Source: Paraburkholderia sp. Ac-20340
Lineage (GTDB): Bacteria; Pseudomonadota; Gammaproteobacteria; Burkholderiales; Burkholderiaceae
DNA: 64,000 bases
Direction: 5' to 3'
Assembly (NCBI RefSeq): GCF_017104965.1
Contig: NZ_JAAGPR010000001.1
Span: 124,001 to 188,000 of the forward strand
Positions 1-7,505 of the stretch are shown here, one piece after another. Position 1 is the first letter of the stretch. Each line of letters starts with the position of its first letter. The translations under genes and the position numbers were made by a program. The notes under the pieces are model-generated. The model had not been told where the DNA came from, made no database searches, and worked only from the letters and a program-made list of their open reading frames with translations.

Positions 1-10
1 ACCGCCGCGC

Positions 11-907
11 GTGATTGAAACGCGGGTTTTCTCCTCGATGCCGGAGCGCTTTCGCCAGACCGGCATCGGCTCCGCCTGGGCCAATGCCAACAAGTCAGGC
101 CAGAGCGTCGACAGCTTTCTCGAAGGCCCGGCGTTCGATGCGCAAGGCCGTTTGTATGTCGTCGATATTCCTTTCGGGCGCATTTTTCGCATCGACCGCG
201 AAGGCGAGTGGACGCTCGTTGCGCAATACGACGGCGAGCCCAATGGCCTGAAGTTTCACCCGGACGGCCGCATTCTGATCGCGGATTATCGCAACGGCAT
301 CCTGCAGCTCGATGCGCAAAGCGGCCGCGTAGAACCGCTGCTGACCTCGCGCAACGGCGAATCGTTCAAGGGCTGCAACGATCTGGCGATTGCGGCGAAC
401 GGCGATATCTATTTCACCGATCAAGGCCAAACCGGCTTGCAGGATCCATCGGGCCGCGTTTATCGTCTGCGCCCCGACGGCCGCCTCGACTGTCTGATTT
501 CGAATGGCGTGAGCCCGAACGGTCTCGTGCTCGATCCGTCCGGCCGCGTGCTGTTCGTGGCGATGACACGCGATAACGCAGTCTGGCGCGTGCCCTTGCT
601 CGATAGCGGCGGCACGGCAAAAGTAGGGCGTTTCTGCACGCTATTCGGCACCAGCGGCCCCGACGGCCTCGCGATGGACGAAGCCGGCAATCTCTATGTC
701 GCGCATGCTTCGCTGGGACATGTGTTCGTCTTCGCGCCCAACGGCGCGTGCATTGCGCGCGTGCAATCGTGCGCGGGCGAGACGGTGACGAATCTTGCCT
801 TTGGCGGGCCGCAACGCCGCCAGATCTTTATCACCGAATCGAAAAGCGGCAAGGTGCTGGTCGCCGATGTCGGGCAGCCCGGCATTGCCTTGCCTCGTCT
901 GCTTTAA
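11..907 (+). CDS. SMP-30/gluconolactonase-family lactone hydrolase
   Basis: A 298-residue six-bladed beta-propeller of the SMP-30/gluconolactonase/LRE family, which hydrolyses sugar or organic lactones using one divalent metal. The expected metal ligands are visible as E38 (in FLEGP), N170 (in SPNG) and D218 (in GPDG), with spacing close to that of SMP-30. Repeated blade motifs of the type DxxGRLYVxD recur through the protein. There is no signal peptide, so it is cytoplasmic. The GTG at 11 is the first start in the window, but the frame stays open to the window edge, so the true start may lie upstream. It ends 12 bases before a hydroxy-acid dehydrogenase and is probably co-transcribed with it. 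The substrate is unknown. Confidence 0.85.
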   Translation: MIETRVFSSMPERFRQTGIGSAWANANKSGQSVDSFLEGPAFDAQGRLYVVDIPFGRIFRIDREGEWTLVAQYDGEPNGLKFHPDGRILIADYRNGILQLDAQSGRVEPLLTSRNGESFKGCNDLAIAANGDIYFTDQGQTGLQDPSGRVYRLRPDGRLDCLISNGVSPNGLVLDPSGRVLFVAMTRDNAVWRVPLLDSGGTAKVGRFCTLFGTSGPDGLAMDEAGNLYVAHASLGHVFVFAPNGACIARVQSCAGETVTNLAFGGPQRRQIFITESKSGKVLVADVGQPGIALPRLL

Positions 908-919
908 AGCGAGCGCACC

Positions 920-2161
920 ATGACGGCAGCCTTTAGCCTGAGCGACTATCCGCTCGCGAATCATTCCGCGCCGCGCACGGGCACGTCGCCGTCCATTCCG
1001 CGGCGTCTTGCGCGCGTGCTGTCGCTCGCCGATTTCGAAGCGGCGGCGCGCCGCCATCTACCGCGCCCGATCTTCGCTTACGTGAGCGGCGGTTGCGAAA
1101 CCGATCGCTCGCTGCGCGACAATCGCGCCGCTTTCGAGGACTACGACTGGGTGCCGCGCGTGCTGGTCGATACCTCGCGGCGCACGCTCGATACGACCTT
1201 ATTCGGCCATCTCTACGCCGCGCCGTTCGGCATCGCGCCGATGGGTATCAGCGCGCTCTCGGCGTATCGCGGCGATCTGATTCAGGCGCAGGCCAGCGCG
1301 CTCGCCAATGTGCCGATGATCATGAGCGGTTCTTCGCTGATCCGCATGGAGGAGATTGCTGCCGCCAATCCGCAGGCGTGGTTCCAGATGTACGTGCCGG
1401 GCGAAGCCGACACGATTGAAGCGCTGGTGGATCGCGTGGCGCAGGCGGGCTTCGGCACGCTCGTGCTGACCGCCGACGTGCCGGTTTCCGGCAATCGCGA
1501 GAACAATCTGCGCGCGGGATTTTCGACGCCGCTGCGCCCCGGCCCGCGCCTGGCGTGGGATGGGCTGACGCATCCGCGCTGGTTGTTCGGCACCGCGCTG
1601 CGCACGCTCTGGCGCCACGGCATGCCGCACTTCGAAAATTCGCGCACTACGCGCGGCGCGCCGATACTTTCGTCGAGCGTGCTGCGCGACTTCGGCGCGC
1701 GCGATCATCTGAGCTGGGAACATCTGCGGCTGATCCGACGGCGCTGGCGCGGCAATCTCGTCGTGAAGGGCATTCTCGATCCCGACGATGCGCGTCGCGC
1801 ACGCGAACTGGGCGCAGATGGCCTGATCGTCTCGAATCATGGCGGGCGGCAACTCGACGGCTCGATTGCGCCGTTGCGTGCCTTGCCTGCGGTGGTGAAT
1901 GCCGTCGACGCCGCGTGCCCGGTGATGATCGACAGTGGCTTTCGCCGCGGTGGCGATGTGCTGATGGCGATCGCGCTGGGCGCGCGCGCCGTGTTTATCG
2001 GCAGGCCGTTCAACTATGCGGGCGCAGTGGCGGGGCAGGCGGGCGTGCTGCATGCGTTGGCGATCGTCGCGGCGGAAATGCGCCGGAATATGGCCTTGCT
2101 TGGCGCGACACGGCTCGATGCGCTGGGTGTGGAGAATCTGCGGCCGCGCACGTTACGCTAG
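920..2161 (+). CDS. FMN-dependent alpha-hydroxy-acid dehydrogenase (lactate/mandelate dehydrogenase family)
   Basis: A 413-residue TIM-barrel flavoprotein that oxidises an L-2-hydroxy acid to a 2-keto acid. Family motifs are present in order: IFAYVSGG near the N-terminus (active-site Tyr), LTADVPVSGNRENN (catalytic Asp), VVKGIL (FMN-contacting Lys), the signature SNHGGRQLDG (catalytic His and Arg), and the FMN phosphate loop DSGFRRGGD followed by GRPF. Length is normal for the LldD group, with roughly 30 extra N-terminal residues. It follows the SMP-30 gene by 12 bases, suggesting sequential lactone opening and hydroxy-acid oxidation. The precise substrate (lactate, mandelate, glycolate or other) cannot be read from sequence. 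Confidence 0.88.
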   Translation: MTAAFSLSDYPLANHSAPRTGTSPSIPRRLARVLSLADFEAAARRHLPRPIFAYVSGGCETDRSLRDNRAAFEDYDWVPRVLVDTSRRTLDTTLFGHLYAAPFGIAPMGISALSAYRGDLIQAQASALANVPMIMSGSSLIRMEEIAAANPQAWFQMYVPGEADTIEALVDRVAQAGFGTLVLTADVPVSGNRENNLRAGFSTPLRPGPRLAWDGLTHPRWLFGTALRTLWRHGMPHFENSRTTRGAPILSSSVLRDFGARDHLSWEHLRLIRRRWRGNLVVKGILDPDDARRARELGADGLIVSNHGGRQLDGSIAPLRALPAVVNAVDAACPVMIDSGFRRGGDVLMAIALGARAVFIGRPFNYAGAVAGQAGVLHALAIVAAEMRRNMALLGATRLDALGVENLRPRTLR

Positions 2162-2181
2162 GCCGCGACGGCACGGCAGCT

Positions 2182-3147
2182 TCACAAAAGATCGGCCCTT
2201 AATTCGCGCACGCCGCGCCCCAGACGCTGGCGTAGCAATGTGCGCAGCGTCGCGCCATCGGCGTAACCGACTTCGGCCGCAATCGCTTCGATATCCAGAC
2301 CGCTACCGTGCAGCAGCGTCTGTGCGTGCTCCACGCGCAGATCCTGAAAGTACGCGAGCGGCGATTTACCGAGCACTTCCTGGCAGCGGCGCTGTAACGA
2401 ACGCGGGCTGGTTGCGAGCGCATCCGCCGCATCCTGCAGCGAAAAGCCATTGCGCAACTGCTTGCGCGACCATTGCTCGAAACGCTGGATCAGCGGGTCG
2501 GCCTGCGCTAGATGATTCGGGATGATGTACGCCGCCTGCGAACTGCGAATATCCGCGAGCAGATAACGCGAAACGAGCGTCGCGAGTTCGGGGCTCGCCT
2601 GGCGGATCAGCCAGAGCGCCAGATCGAGATGACCCATGGCGGCGCCCGCCGTCACGCCGATATCGGTGGCGATCAGCATGCGCGTTTCGTCGAGTTTTAC
2701 CTGCGGATAGCGCTGCCGGAACAGCGGCGCGAGCGACCAGGTGCTGGTGGCTTCGCGACCGTCGAGCAGACCGGCTTCGGCCAGCAAAAACGTGCCGATA
2801 CACGAAGCGGCGATGCGTGCGCCCTGGGCGCGCCAGGCCAGCAACTGCGCCTTGGCGTCGGCGACATCGGCGCGGGCGAGGGCCGGAATCAGCAACTCCG
2901 CCGTGGTGGCGTTGAGCGCCGGGACGACGACCCAGTCGGGCTTGAGCGCGGGCGTGATGGGCTGTACGGGAATCGTCAAGCCGTGGCCCGAACGCACCCT
3001 TTTGCGCACGCCGACCACGGTGACATCGAAGCGCGGCGTGCCGCCAAACGCGCGCGCCGAAAGCCCGTTGGCTGCGCGCAGCGCATCGAGCGTGACGGCA
3101 AGGCCCGTATCGAACAATCCTTCCAGCGCGAGTACACAGATTCTCAT
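2182..3147 (-). CDS. GlxA-family transcriptional regulator (DJ-1/PfpI domain plus AraC HTH)
   Basis: A 321-residue regulator. Residues 1 to about 180 form a DJ-1/PfpI-like glutamine-amidotransferase fold beginning MRICVLALEG, with the nucleophile-elbow cysteine in AASCIGTF. The last 100 residues are an AraC-type double helix-turn-helix (FSLQDAADALATSPRSLQRR and a second helix pair ending in GRGVRELR). The frame extends to a GTG at 3162, but the ATG at 3147 is preferred because MRICVLALEG is the normal family start. It is divergent from the muconolactone-isomerase-like gene at 3258, and a long palindrome lies against its start codon. It probably controls that gene and itself; the ligand is unknown. 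Confidence 0.88.
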   Translation of the reverse strand: MRICVLALEGLFDTGLAVTLDALRAANGLSARAFGGTPRFDVTVVGVRKRVRSGHGLTIPVQPITPALKPDWVVVPALNATTAELLIPALARADVADAKAQLLAWRAQGARIAASCIGTFLLAEAGLLDGREATSTWSLAPLFRQRYPQVKLDETRMLIATDIGVTAGAAMGHLDLALWLIRQASPELATLVSRYLLADIRSSQAAYIIPNHLAQADPLIQRFEQWSRKQLRNGFSLQDAADALATSPRSLQRRCQEVLGKSPLAYFQDLRVEHAQTLLHGSGLDIEAIAAEVGYADGATLRTLLRQRLGRGVRELRADLL

Positions 3148-3149
3148 GG

Positions 3150-3178
3150 CGTAAATGACCACAAAGTTGTCATTTACG
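3150..3178. promoter_or_regulatory. 29-bp near-perfect palindrome, candidate operator
   Basis: Two perfect 9-base arms, GTAAATGAC (3151-3159) and GTCATTTAC (3169-3177), flank a 9-base centre that itself contains AC-AAA-GT. The outermost C/G pair at 3150/3178 also matches. The site sits in the divergent region and ends 2 bases upstream of the regulator ATG at 3147, so a bound protein would block that gene's initiation region. It is inferred to be the binding site of the GlxA-type regulator or of another dimeric regulator. Confidence 0.6.
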
Positions 3179-3257
3179 ACGATACCTCTTTGTTGGCCCG
3201 AAAGCTACATTTCTTCCCGTTGCATGCCGCAACACCCATCAATGACGGAGAAAAATC

Positions 3258-3548
3258 ATGAAAGTCTTTGCGATTGGCTCGATCACCAACCCGCCCTCGC
3301 CGGAACAGCAGCCGGAAGTCATGGCGAAGGAAGTACCGGCTACGTTGCAGCTATATCTGGACGGCAAGATCGAGCAGTTCTGGTTTCGCCAGGATCGGCC
3401 GGGCGTGTTCTTCCTGATGAACGCGCAAAGCGTCGAGGAAGCGCGCGAGGCCGTTCAGCAACTGCCGCTGGCGGCGGGCGGTTTCATGACGTTCGAGATG
3501 ACGCCGGTGGGGCCGCTGGCGCCGTTGGGACGTTTGATTCCGAAGTGA
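3258..3548 (+). CDS. muconolactone delta-isomerase-like small protein
   Basis: A 96-residue protein whose C-terminal two thirds resemble the ferredoxin-like dimeric alpha-beta barrel fold of the muconolactone isomerase/YciI superfamily (IEQFWFRQDRPGVFFLMNA, then SVEEAREAVQQLPL, then a final strand with MTFEMTPVG). The ATG follows a GGAG ribosome-binding site. Classic CatC works in the beta-ketoadipate pathway, but the N-terminus here (SITNPPSPEQQPEVMAKE) differs and there are no other cat genes beside it, so catechol catabolism is not implied. It is the only gene divergent from the GlxA-type regulator and is probably its target. Confidence 0.72.
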   Translation: MKVFAIGSITNPPSPEQQPEVMAKEVPATLQLYLDGKIEQFWFRQDRPGVFFLMNAQSVEEAREAVQQLPLAAGGFMTFEMTPVGPLAPLGRLIPK

Positions 3549-4125
3549 CGCAGGCGGCGTAGGGTGTGAGAGAAGCTGTAGGGCGTCAGAGTAAGCGCAA
3601 CGGTGCATTCAAAATTATTGATTTGCGTGCGATGGCGCCATAGGTTGGCGCGCAGGCAGTCACAGTTCATGCGACTGGTCTGCTTGCGCGTCAGAGTTGT
3701 GGTATTTGCTGGGCGCGATTGGCTGGGTGTGACCCATCTCTGTCGTTCGACTGCGTGGTGTTGCTTTGTCTCCTCTTGCACTTAAAGCGGTCATGAGCGC
3801 TATCGACCTCGAACAAGCTAATTCGAATCGAGACGCCTGATATCCATTACTTCAGATATTTGTGAAGGGCGAAACATGGCCGAGTCCGTATGGAAACTCG
3901 GCTTTCGCGGCTGAGGGCGAGGTCAAACTTACATTCTGGACGGCGATTACGAGCGTTTGCGCCGCTGCTTCTATTGCGGCATGCAGCAATAGAAGCAGCG
4001 GCAGGGCATCCGTCAGTTTGGGATTGCGGCCCGTTCGGCAAACGCTGATTGAACCCATAGCCCAGGATTAGCACGATGTAAGTCATCAGTGCCTGGTCGG
4101 CGATCCCGCTCCCAAAAATATGCCC
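3549..4125. other. 577-bp non-coding stretch with two hairpins, at the edge of the AT-rich island
   Basis: No convincing gene is seen; the short frames here are not family-like and lack ribosome-binding sites. The stretch holds two inverted repeats: GCCGAGT/ACTCGGC around 3881-3904, and a perfect 17-bp pair at 3961-4002. Several frames in 3600-3780 stay open on both strands without a recognisable product. It may be a remnant of a mobile element or a non-coding RNA region marking the left boundary of the ATPase/TOPRIM island. That is inference from position. Confidence 0.4.
3961..4002. repeat. perfect 17-bp inverted repeat (long hairpin)
   Basis: The left arm at 3961-3977 (starts GCCGCTGCTT, ends CTATTGC) is exactly reverse-complementary to the right arm at 3986-4002, with an 8-base loop GGCATGCA. 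It has no T-run after it on either strand, so it is not a standard terminator. It lies between the muconolactone-isomerase-like gene and the end of the TOPRIM gene. Confidence 0.7.
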
Positions 4126-5220
4126 TCAGCCCGCGGACAACTGCGGACCGCCGCATGACCATGCCGAGACGAGCTGCGCGATCGATTGCCACGCGGCCTT
4201 AACCGTCGGCACCGCGTCACACGCTCCTATCGTTCGTTCAGAGAGCTTCGGGATTACCGCCCCTAGTGGCGAACCAGAAACCGCAGCTAAGAAAGTAGTG
4301 CTGCAATCATCACGCTTTGTACACGCGCCACCAGCCACACACCTCGCAACATCATCGCGGCATTTGAGCTTGTCCGACCAAAATACACTAAAAGCTTTCT
4401 GTGTCTCGCGAAGATCTGCACATCGAATATCTTTTTTCAGCTGCAAGAATGGCCAAACATCATCGACGTGGTGACATTCGTACATTTTAAGCCGCTTCTT
4501 CATGTCTTCGCTTTGGCTATAAGCGTCTTCTAGCCACTTCCAAGGTATCAGGTTCTCAACGGAGCAAACGGGCAACACAAACGACTCCGTCAGCGGTGAT
4601 GGATCCGTTTTATCACTTGCGAGCACCTTGTTAGCAGTTTCACCAGGTTTGGAGGTGGGAAACCGTCGATCACTGTCCACAATGCAAAGGCAAAGTCGAT
4701 CTGTCGAATTCTTCAAATGTTCATAAACATTCCCTGTGGTATTCCCACCACCGTTATAAGCCTCAAAAGAAAGATGTCCAGAAAAATTTAATTTACTCGC
4801 AAGCTCTGTTGTCAAAAATCCATAAAATTTTGCATCATCAATATTTTCAACAAGCAAATATGGTTTCTGCAGCAAGCTAGATGTCACACATGCAACGGGG
4901 ATTTTTATAAATCTCTTGCCATTCTCAATAACAGCGTGAATGTTATCAAACAAACCAATGAAAATTTTCACTTCTACTGTTTCAGCGAACTCTGCCAATT
5001 GCGCGTAGCGATTAATAACATTTCTAAGTGTTTGCTTTGTCCTGCCGCCAAGAGATTCACCTATGCTCAGCAGGTGCTCCGCCACATTGCGCTCCGAAAA
5101 AATGACGTGCGCCCCTTCTCGATGTGCATTGGCAATGTTATCCAATGCAATCGAGACTACGCTGTTCTCCGTCAAATTCTCCCCGATTCCAGCTAAAGAT
5201 TGGTCTAATTCTATTATCAT
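4126..5220 (-). CDS. TOPRIM-like protein, probable nuclease effector of a two-gene defence system
   Basis: A 364-residue protein with no clear full-length match that I recognise. The middle carries TOPRIM-like motifs in order: YLLVENIDDAKFY (residues 121-133, candidate catalytic E125), YNGGGN (155-160), IVDSD (180-184, the DxD pair) and SVENLIPW (220-227). The last resembles the ENYLL-type segment seen in DUF4435/OLD-type TOPRIM proteins. The C-terminal part has a cysteine quartet (C287, C294, C300, C306) that could bind zinc. It starts 2 bases after the stop of the upstream ATPase, so the two are translationally coupled. Base composition is lower in GC than the flanks. By analogy with PARIS (AriA/AriB), OLD and Gabija, it is inferred to be a nuclease released or activated by the ATPase on phage infection. 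The N-terminal 110 residues are unassigned. Confidence 0.6.
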   Translation of the reverse strand: MIIELDQSLAGIGENLTENSVVSIALDNIANAHREGAHVIFSERNVAEHLLSIGESLGGRTKQTLRNVINRYAQLAEFAETVEVKIFIGLFDNIHAVIENGKRFIKIPVACVTSSLLQKPYLLVENIDDAKFYGFLTTELASKLNFSGHLSFEAYNGGGNTTGNVYEHLKNSTDRLCLCIVDSDRRFPTSKPGETANKVLASDKTDPSPLTESFVLPVCSVENLIPWKWLEDAYSQSEDMKKRLKMYECHHVDDVWPFLQLKKDIRCADLRETQKAFSVFWSDKLKCRDDVARCVAGGACTKRDDCSTTFLAAVSGSPLGAVIPKLSERTIGACDAVPTVKAAWQSIAQLVSAWSCGGPQLSAG

Positions 5221-5222
5221 TT

Positions 5223-6803
5223 TTATACCGGTTCAAAAAAACCGTGTGGCCAATTTCTCAAAAAACCCTTTTCAGAAAAATCTGAGTGACGAATATCTGT
5301 AGGCGAGGAAAATTTATTTTTTTCAAAAATCAATACAGAAGCATCTTTCGACGCTATTTTTCCGGTACCAATTAGTGACCCGAGACGATTTACAAGATAT
5401 TCACTATGCGTTTCAACGATGACGCGAATATCAATTTTTTTCGCTCTTGCAGCGACAATCGCAGATACAAATACGTCGGCAAGCTGAGCTTGGAGCCTCG
5501 GATGGAGATGCAGTTCGGGCTGTTCAATGGCAAAAATCACCGGTGCAATGCGTCCACCATTTTTTCTCCCCACTCTTTTATTTTGAATCGCCCACAATTG
5601 CGCCAAAATCGGAAACATTTGCGAAAAACCAAACCCCGTGTCTGCCATGTTAAATTCTTTCGAATTATCCTCGGAGGATCGAAGCAACAATGACAAATGT
5701 CCGCCCTGCTCGGACGACGTTTGAATAGAAATTCCAAAAAAATCGCGAGTCCATTTCGAAAAACTATACCGCTCGCCTGCTGACATATTATCAAGAAAAA
5801 GTGCGAAATTTTTTCCCGTCGGGTCCAATTCATTTACAGCCAGTCCCTGCTTCCTGTAATAGCGCTCGGCGCTCGCACGAAGTGGTGATACATATTTTAT
5901 ATTTTCAAGAGCTGATTCAAAATAATCAAAAATGTGTGCTGTAATCTCTGGGAAGCGCGTTCCAATAACGATATTTTTAAGTTTTTTGAATTCAGCCGAA
6001 TCTTCATTCCAATTTGCCGCAGCTCTCCGCCATGTGGCGTCGCCTATGTCGTCGCTCTGTGCGACTGCCAGGAGGGAGTGAATAGAAGATCGAAGCAGAC
6101 GATATGCAACGTCACGATGACGCTCTTCGCGTGAGCGGCCATCCATCCGTTGCCCGACAAAATCAATAACAGTTTCAAGATAGGTCTTTCGCTGTTTTTT
6201 TAGATCGGCTGTCGCCCCAGATCCGAAAGACTCGCTGCTTGCAAGACGTGTGAACGTGGGGATTGGGCCATTCCACTCGCGAACACCCAGCCAATCCTTC
6301 ACCAACTCGACACCACTTTGGCCATTGATCTCGAAACGTTCAAATGTGCCGTCAGCGTTCAATTCGAAAGAAATTTCATTTCCATCAAAATGAAAATCAT
6401 AGCCGAAACTTTCAAGACACCCATTATTGCGTGGGCCGTATTCAGTAATGGAAACAGTAAACTCTGTAATGCGAGAATCTTGCGGAAGTTGTCGATTAAA
6501 TACCGCTCGCGATGTCTCAAGCAACGCATCCAAAAAAGTATCGAATTTAATTGTCACCGATACCGAATTTTCGTCTGCGAATTTTGATATGGTCTCTGAG
6601 AATCCACCAAAATCTACGAGCTCCCCGACCCACAAAAATGGCTCTCTAGCCCGGACGCCTAACGCCTGCTTAAAAAGAGCGAATGTTCGCAAAAAAGTAC
6701 TTTTCCCTGAACTATTTTGCCCCAAAAGCAAGGTAATGGGTGCTAAATCGATTAATCCAGAGTTTTTAAAGCTTCTTATATTTTTCAAACCCAAGCTTTT
6801 CAT
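5223..6803 (-). CDS. AAA/ABC-type ATPase (SMC/RecF-like, DUF3696-like C-terminus), defence-system partner
   Basis: A 526-residue ATPase. Walker A is GQNSSGKS (residues 28-35) in the usual RecF-like N-terminal context (LKNIRSF). A signature-like segment DTGFGFSQMFPIL precedes Walker B IFAIEQPE (about 423-430), a D-loop with LHLHPRLQ, and a switch histidine in VETHSEYL (about 463-470). It ends in NWPHGFFEP, typical of DUF3696-type defence ATPases. The insertion between about 130 and 400 would form the coiled or lid region. The ATG follows a GGGGA site. It is the first gene of a two-gene operon with the TOPRIM-like protein and is AT-rich compared with neighbours, indicating horizontal transfer. 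It is inferred to sense phage or DNA and control the partner. Confidence 0.75.
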   Translation of the reverse strand: MKSLGLKNIRSFKNSGLIDLAPITLLLGQNSSGKSTFLRTFALFKQALGVRAREPFLWVGELVDFGGFSETISKFADENSVSVTIKFDTFLDALLETSRAVFNRQLPQDSRITEFTVSITEYGPRNNGCLESFGYDFHFDGNEISFELNADGTFERFEINGQSGVELVKDWLGVREWNGPIPTFTRLASSESFGSGATADLKKQRKTYLETVIDFVGQRMDGRSREERHRDVAYRLLRSSIHSLLAVAQSDDIGDATWRRAAANWNEDSAEFKKLKNIVIGTRFPEITAHIFDYFESALENIKYVSPLRASAERYYRKQGLAVNELDPTGKNFALFLDNMSAGERYSFSKWTRDFFGISIQTSSEQGGHLSLLLRSSEDNSKEFNMADTGFGFSQMFPILAQLWAIQNKRVGRKNGGRIAPVIFAIEQPELHLHPRLQAQLADVFVSAIVAARAKKIDIRVIVETHSEYLVNRLGSLIGTGKIASKDASVLIFEKNKFSSPTDIRHSDFSEKGFLRNWPHGFFEPV

Positions 6804-6905
6804 GCTATCCCCGATTCAATTAACTACGACTTGCAATGCTCGAGAGACTAGCAAGAATCCGACAGAATCGGAAGTATGTGTGCAGCGATTGCGTCGCGCT
6901 GTGAT

Positions 6906-7505
6906 TCATAATGGATAAATCTGTCGATTTTTTTGCCCCACAAGGCCCGCGTTGCCGTTGTGCGCTGCGACCAAGCTGTCGGAGCGGCGCCCGATCACCG
7001 GGTTAGCATTCCCGGCGTAATTTCTCAGCGCATTGAACGTGGCGATACCCGCGCATAGCAGGGGCGCGGCTTCTTCGGCGGCGAGTTCTGGCGGAATCGC
7101 TACGAGTGCCGTTGCGCGCACAACCATTGCCTCGGCGTAACCGCCATCACAGGTCGAGCCAACAAACGGCTGGTTTTCGCAAAGTTGGAATTGCCCGCGC
7201 CGACATTGCGCACACGCATTGCAATGCCCGCCAAGACGGCCTACGCCCACTCGTTGACCGGGTTTCCAGAGCGCGGGCACGCGAGCACCCAGCGCAACGA
7301 TCCGGCCGACGATTTCGTGCCCTGGCACGCGTGGCGGTTGCAGCGCGGGATTGGCGCGATCGATGTCGGCGATATCGGCGCCGCAGATTCCGCAGGCTTC
7401 GACGGCGAGAAGGACTTCGTCGTCGCCGGGCATCGGTGTCACGCGTTCCACGAGTTCCAGAATGCCGGCCTGCGCAATCTGCATCGCACGGTAAGTGGCT
7501 TTCAT
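6906..7505 (-). pseudogene. truncated zinc-dependent alcohol dehydrogenase
   Basis: A 199-residue remnant of a medium-chain Zn-dependent alcohol dehydrogenase (about 340 residues when complete). The N-terminal catalytic half is intact: the catalytic-zinc cysteine in EACGICGAD, PGHEIVGRI, the structural-zinc cysteines in GHCNACAQCRRGQFQLCENQ, and LLCAGIATFNALRN. Homology ends at residue 162 (about 7020), exactly where the Rossmann NAD-binding domain should start. It is replaced by about 37 unrelated residues ending in QKNRQIYPL. The ATG overlaps the amine-oxidase stop by 4 bases, so it was the last gene of that operon. The break adjoins the AT-rich ATPase island, suggesting loss of the 3' half when the island arrived. 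It cannot bind NAD and is presumed inactive. Confidence 0.8.

Noticed and set aside
3603..3785. Short open frames in the hairpin-rich gap
   Set aside because: No ribosome-binding site, no domain and both strands are open; likely chance frames.
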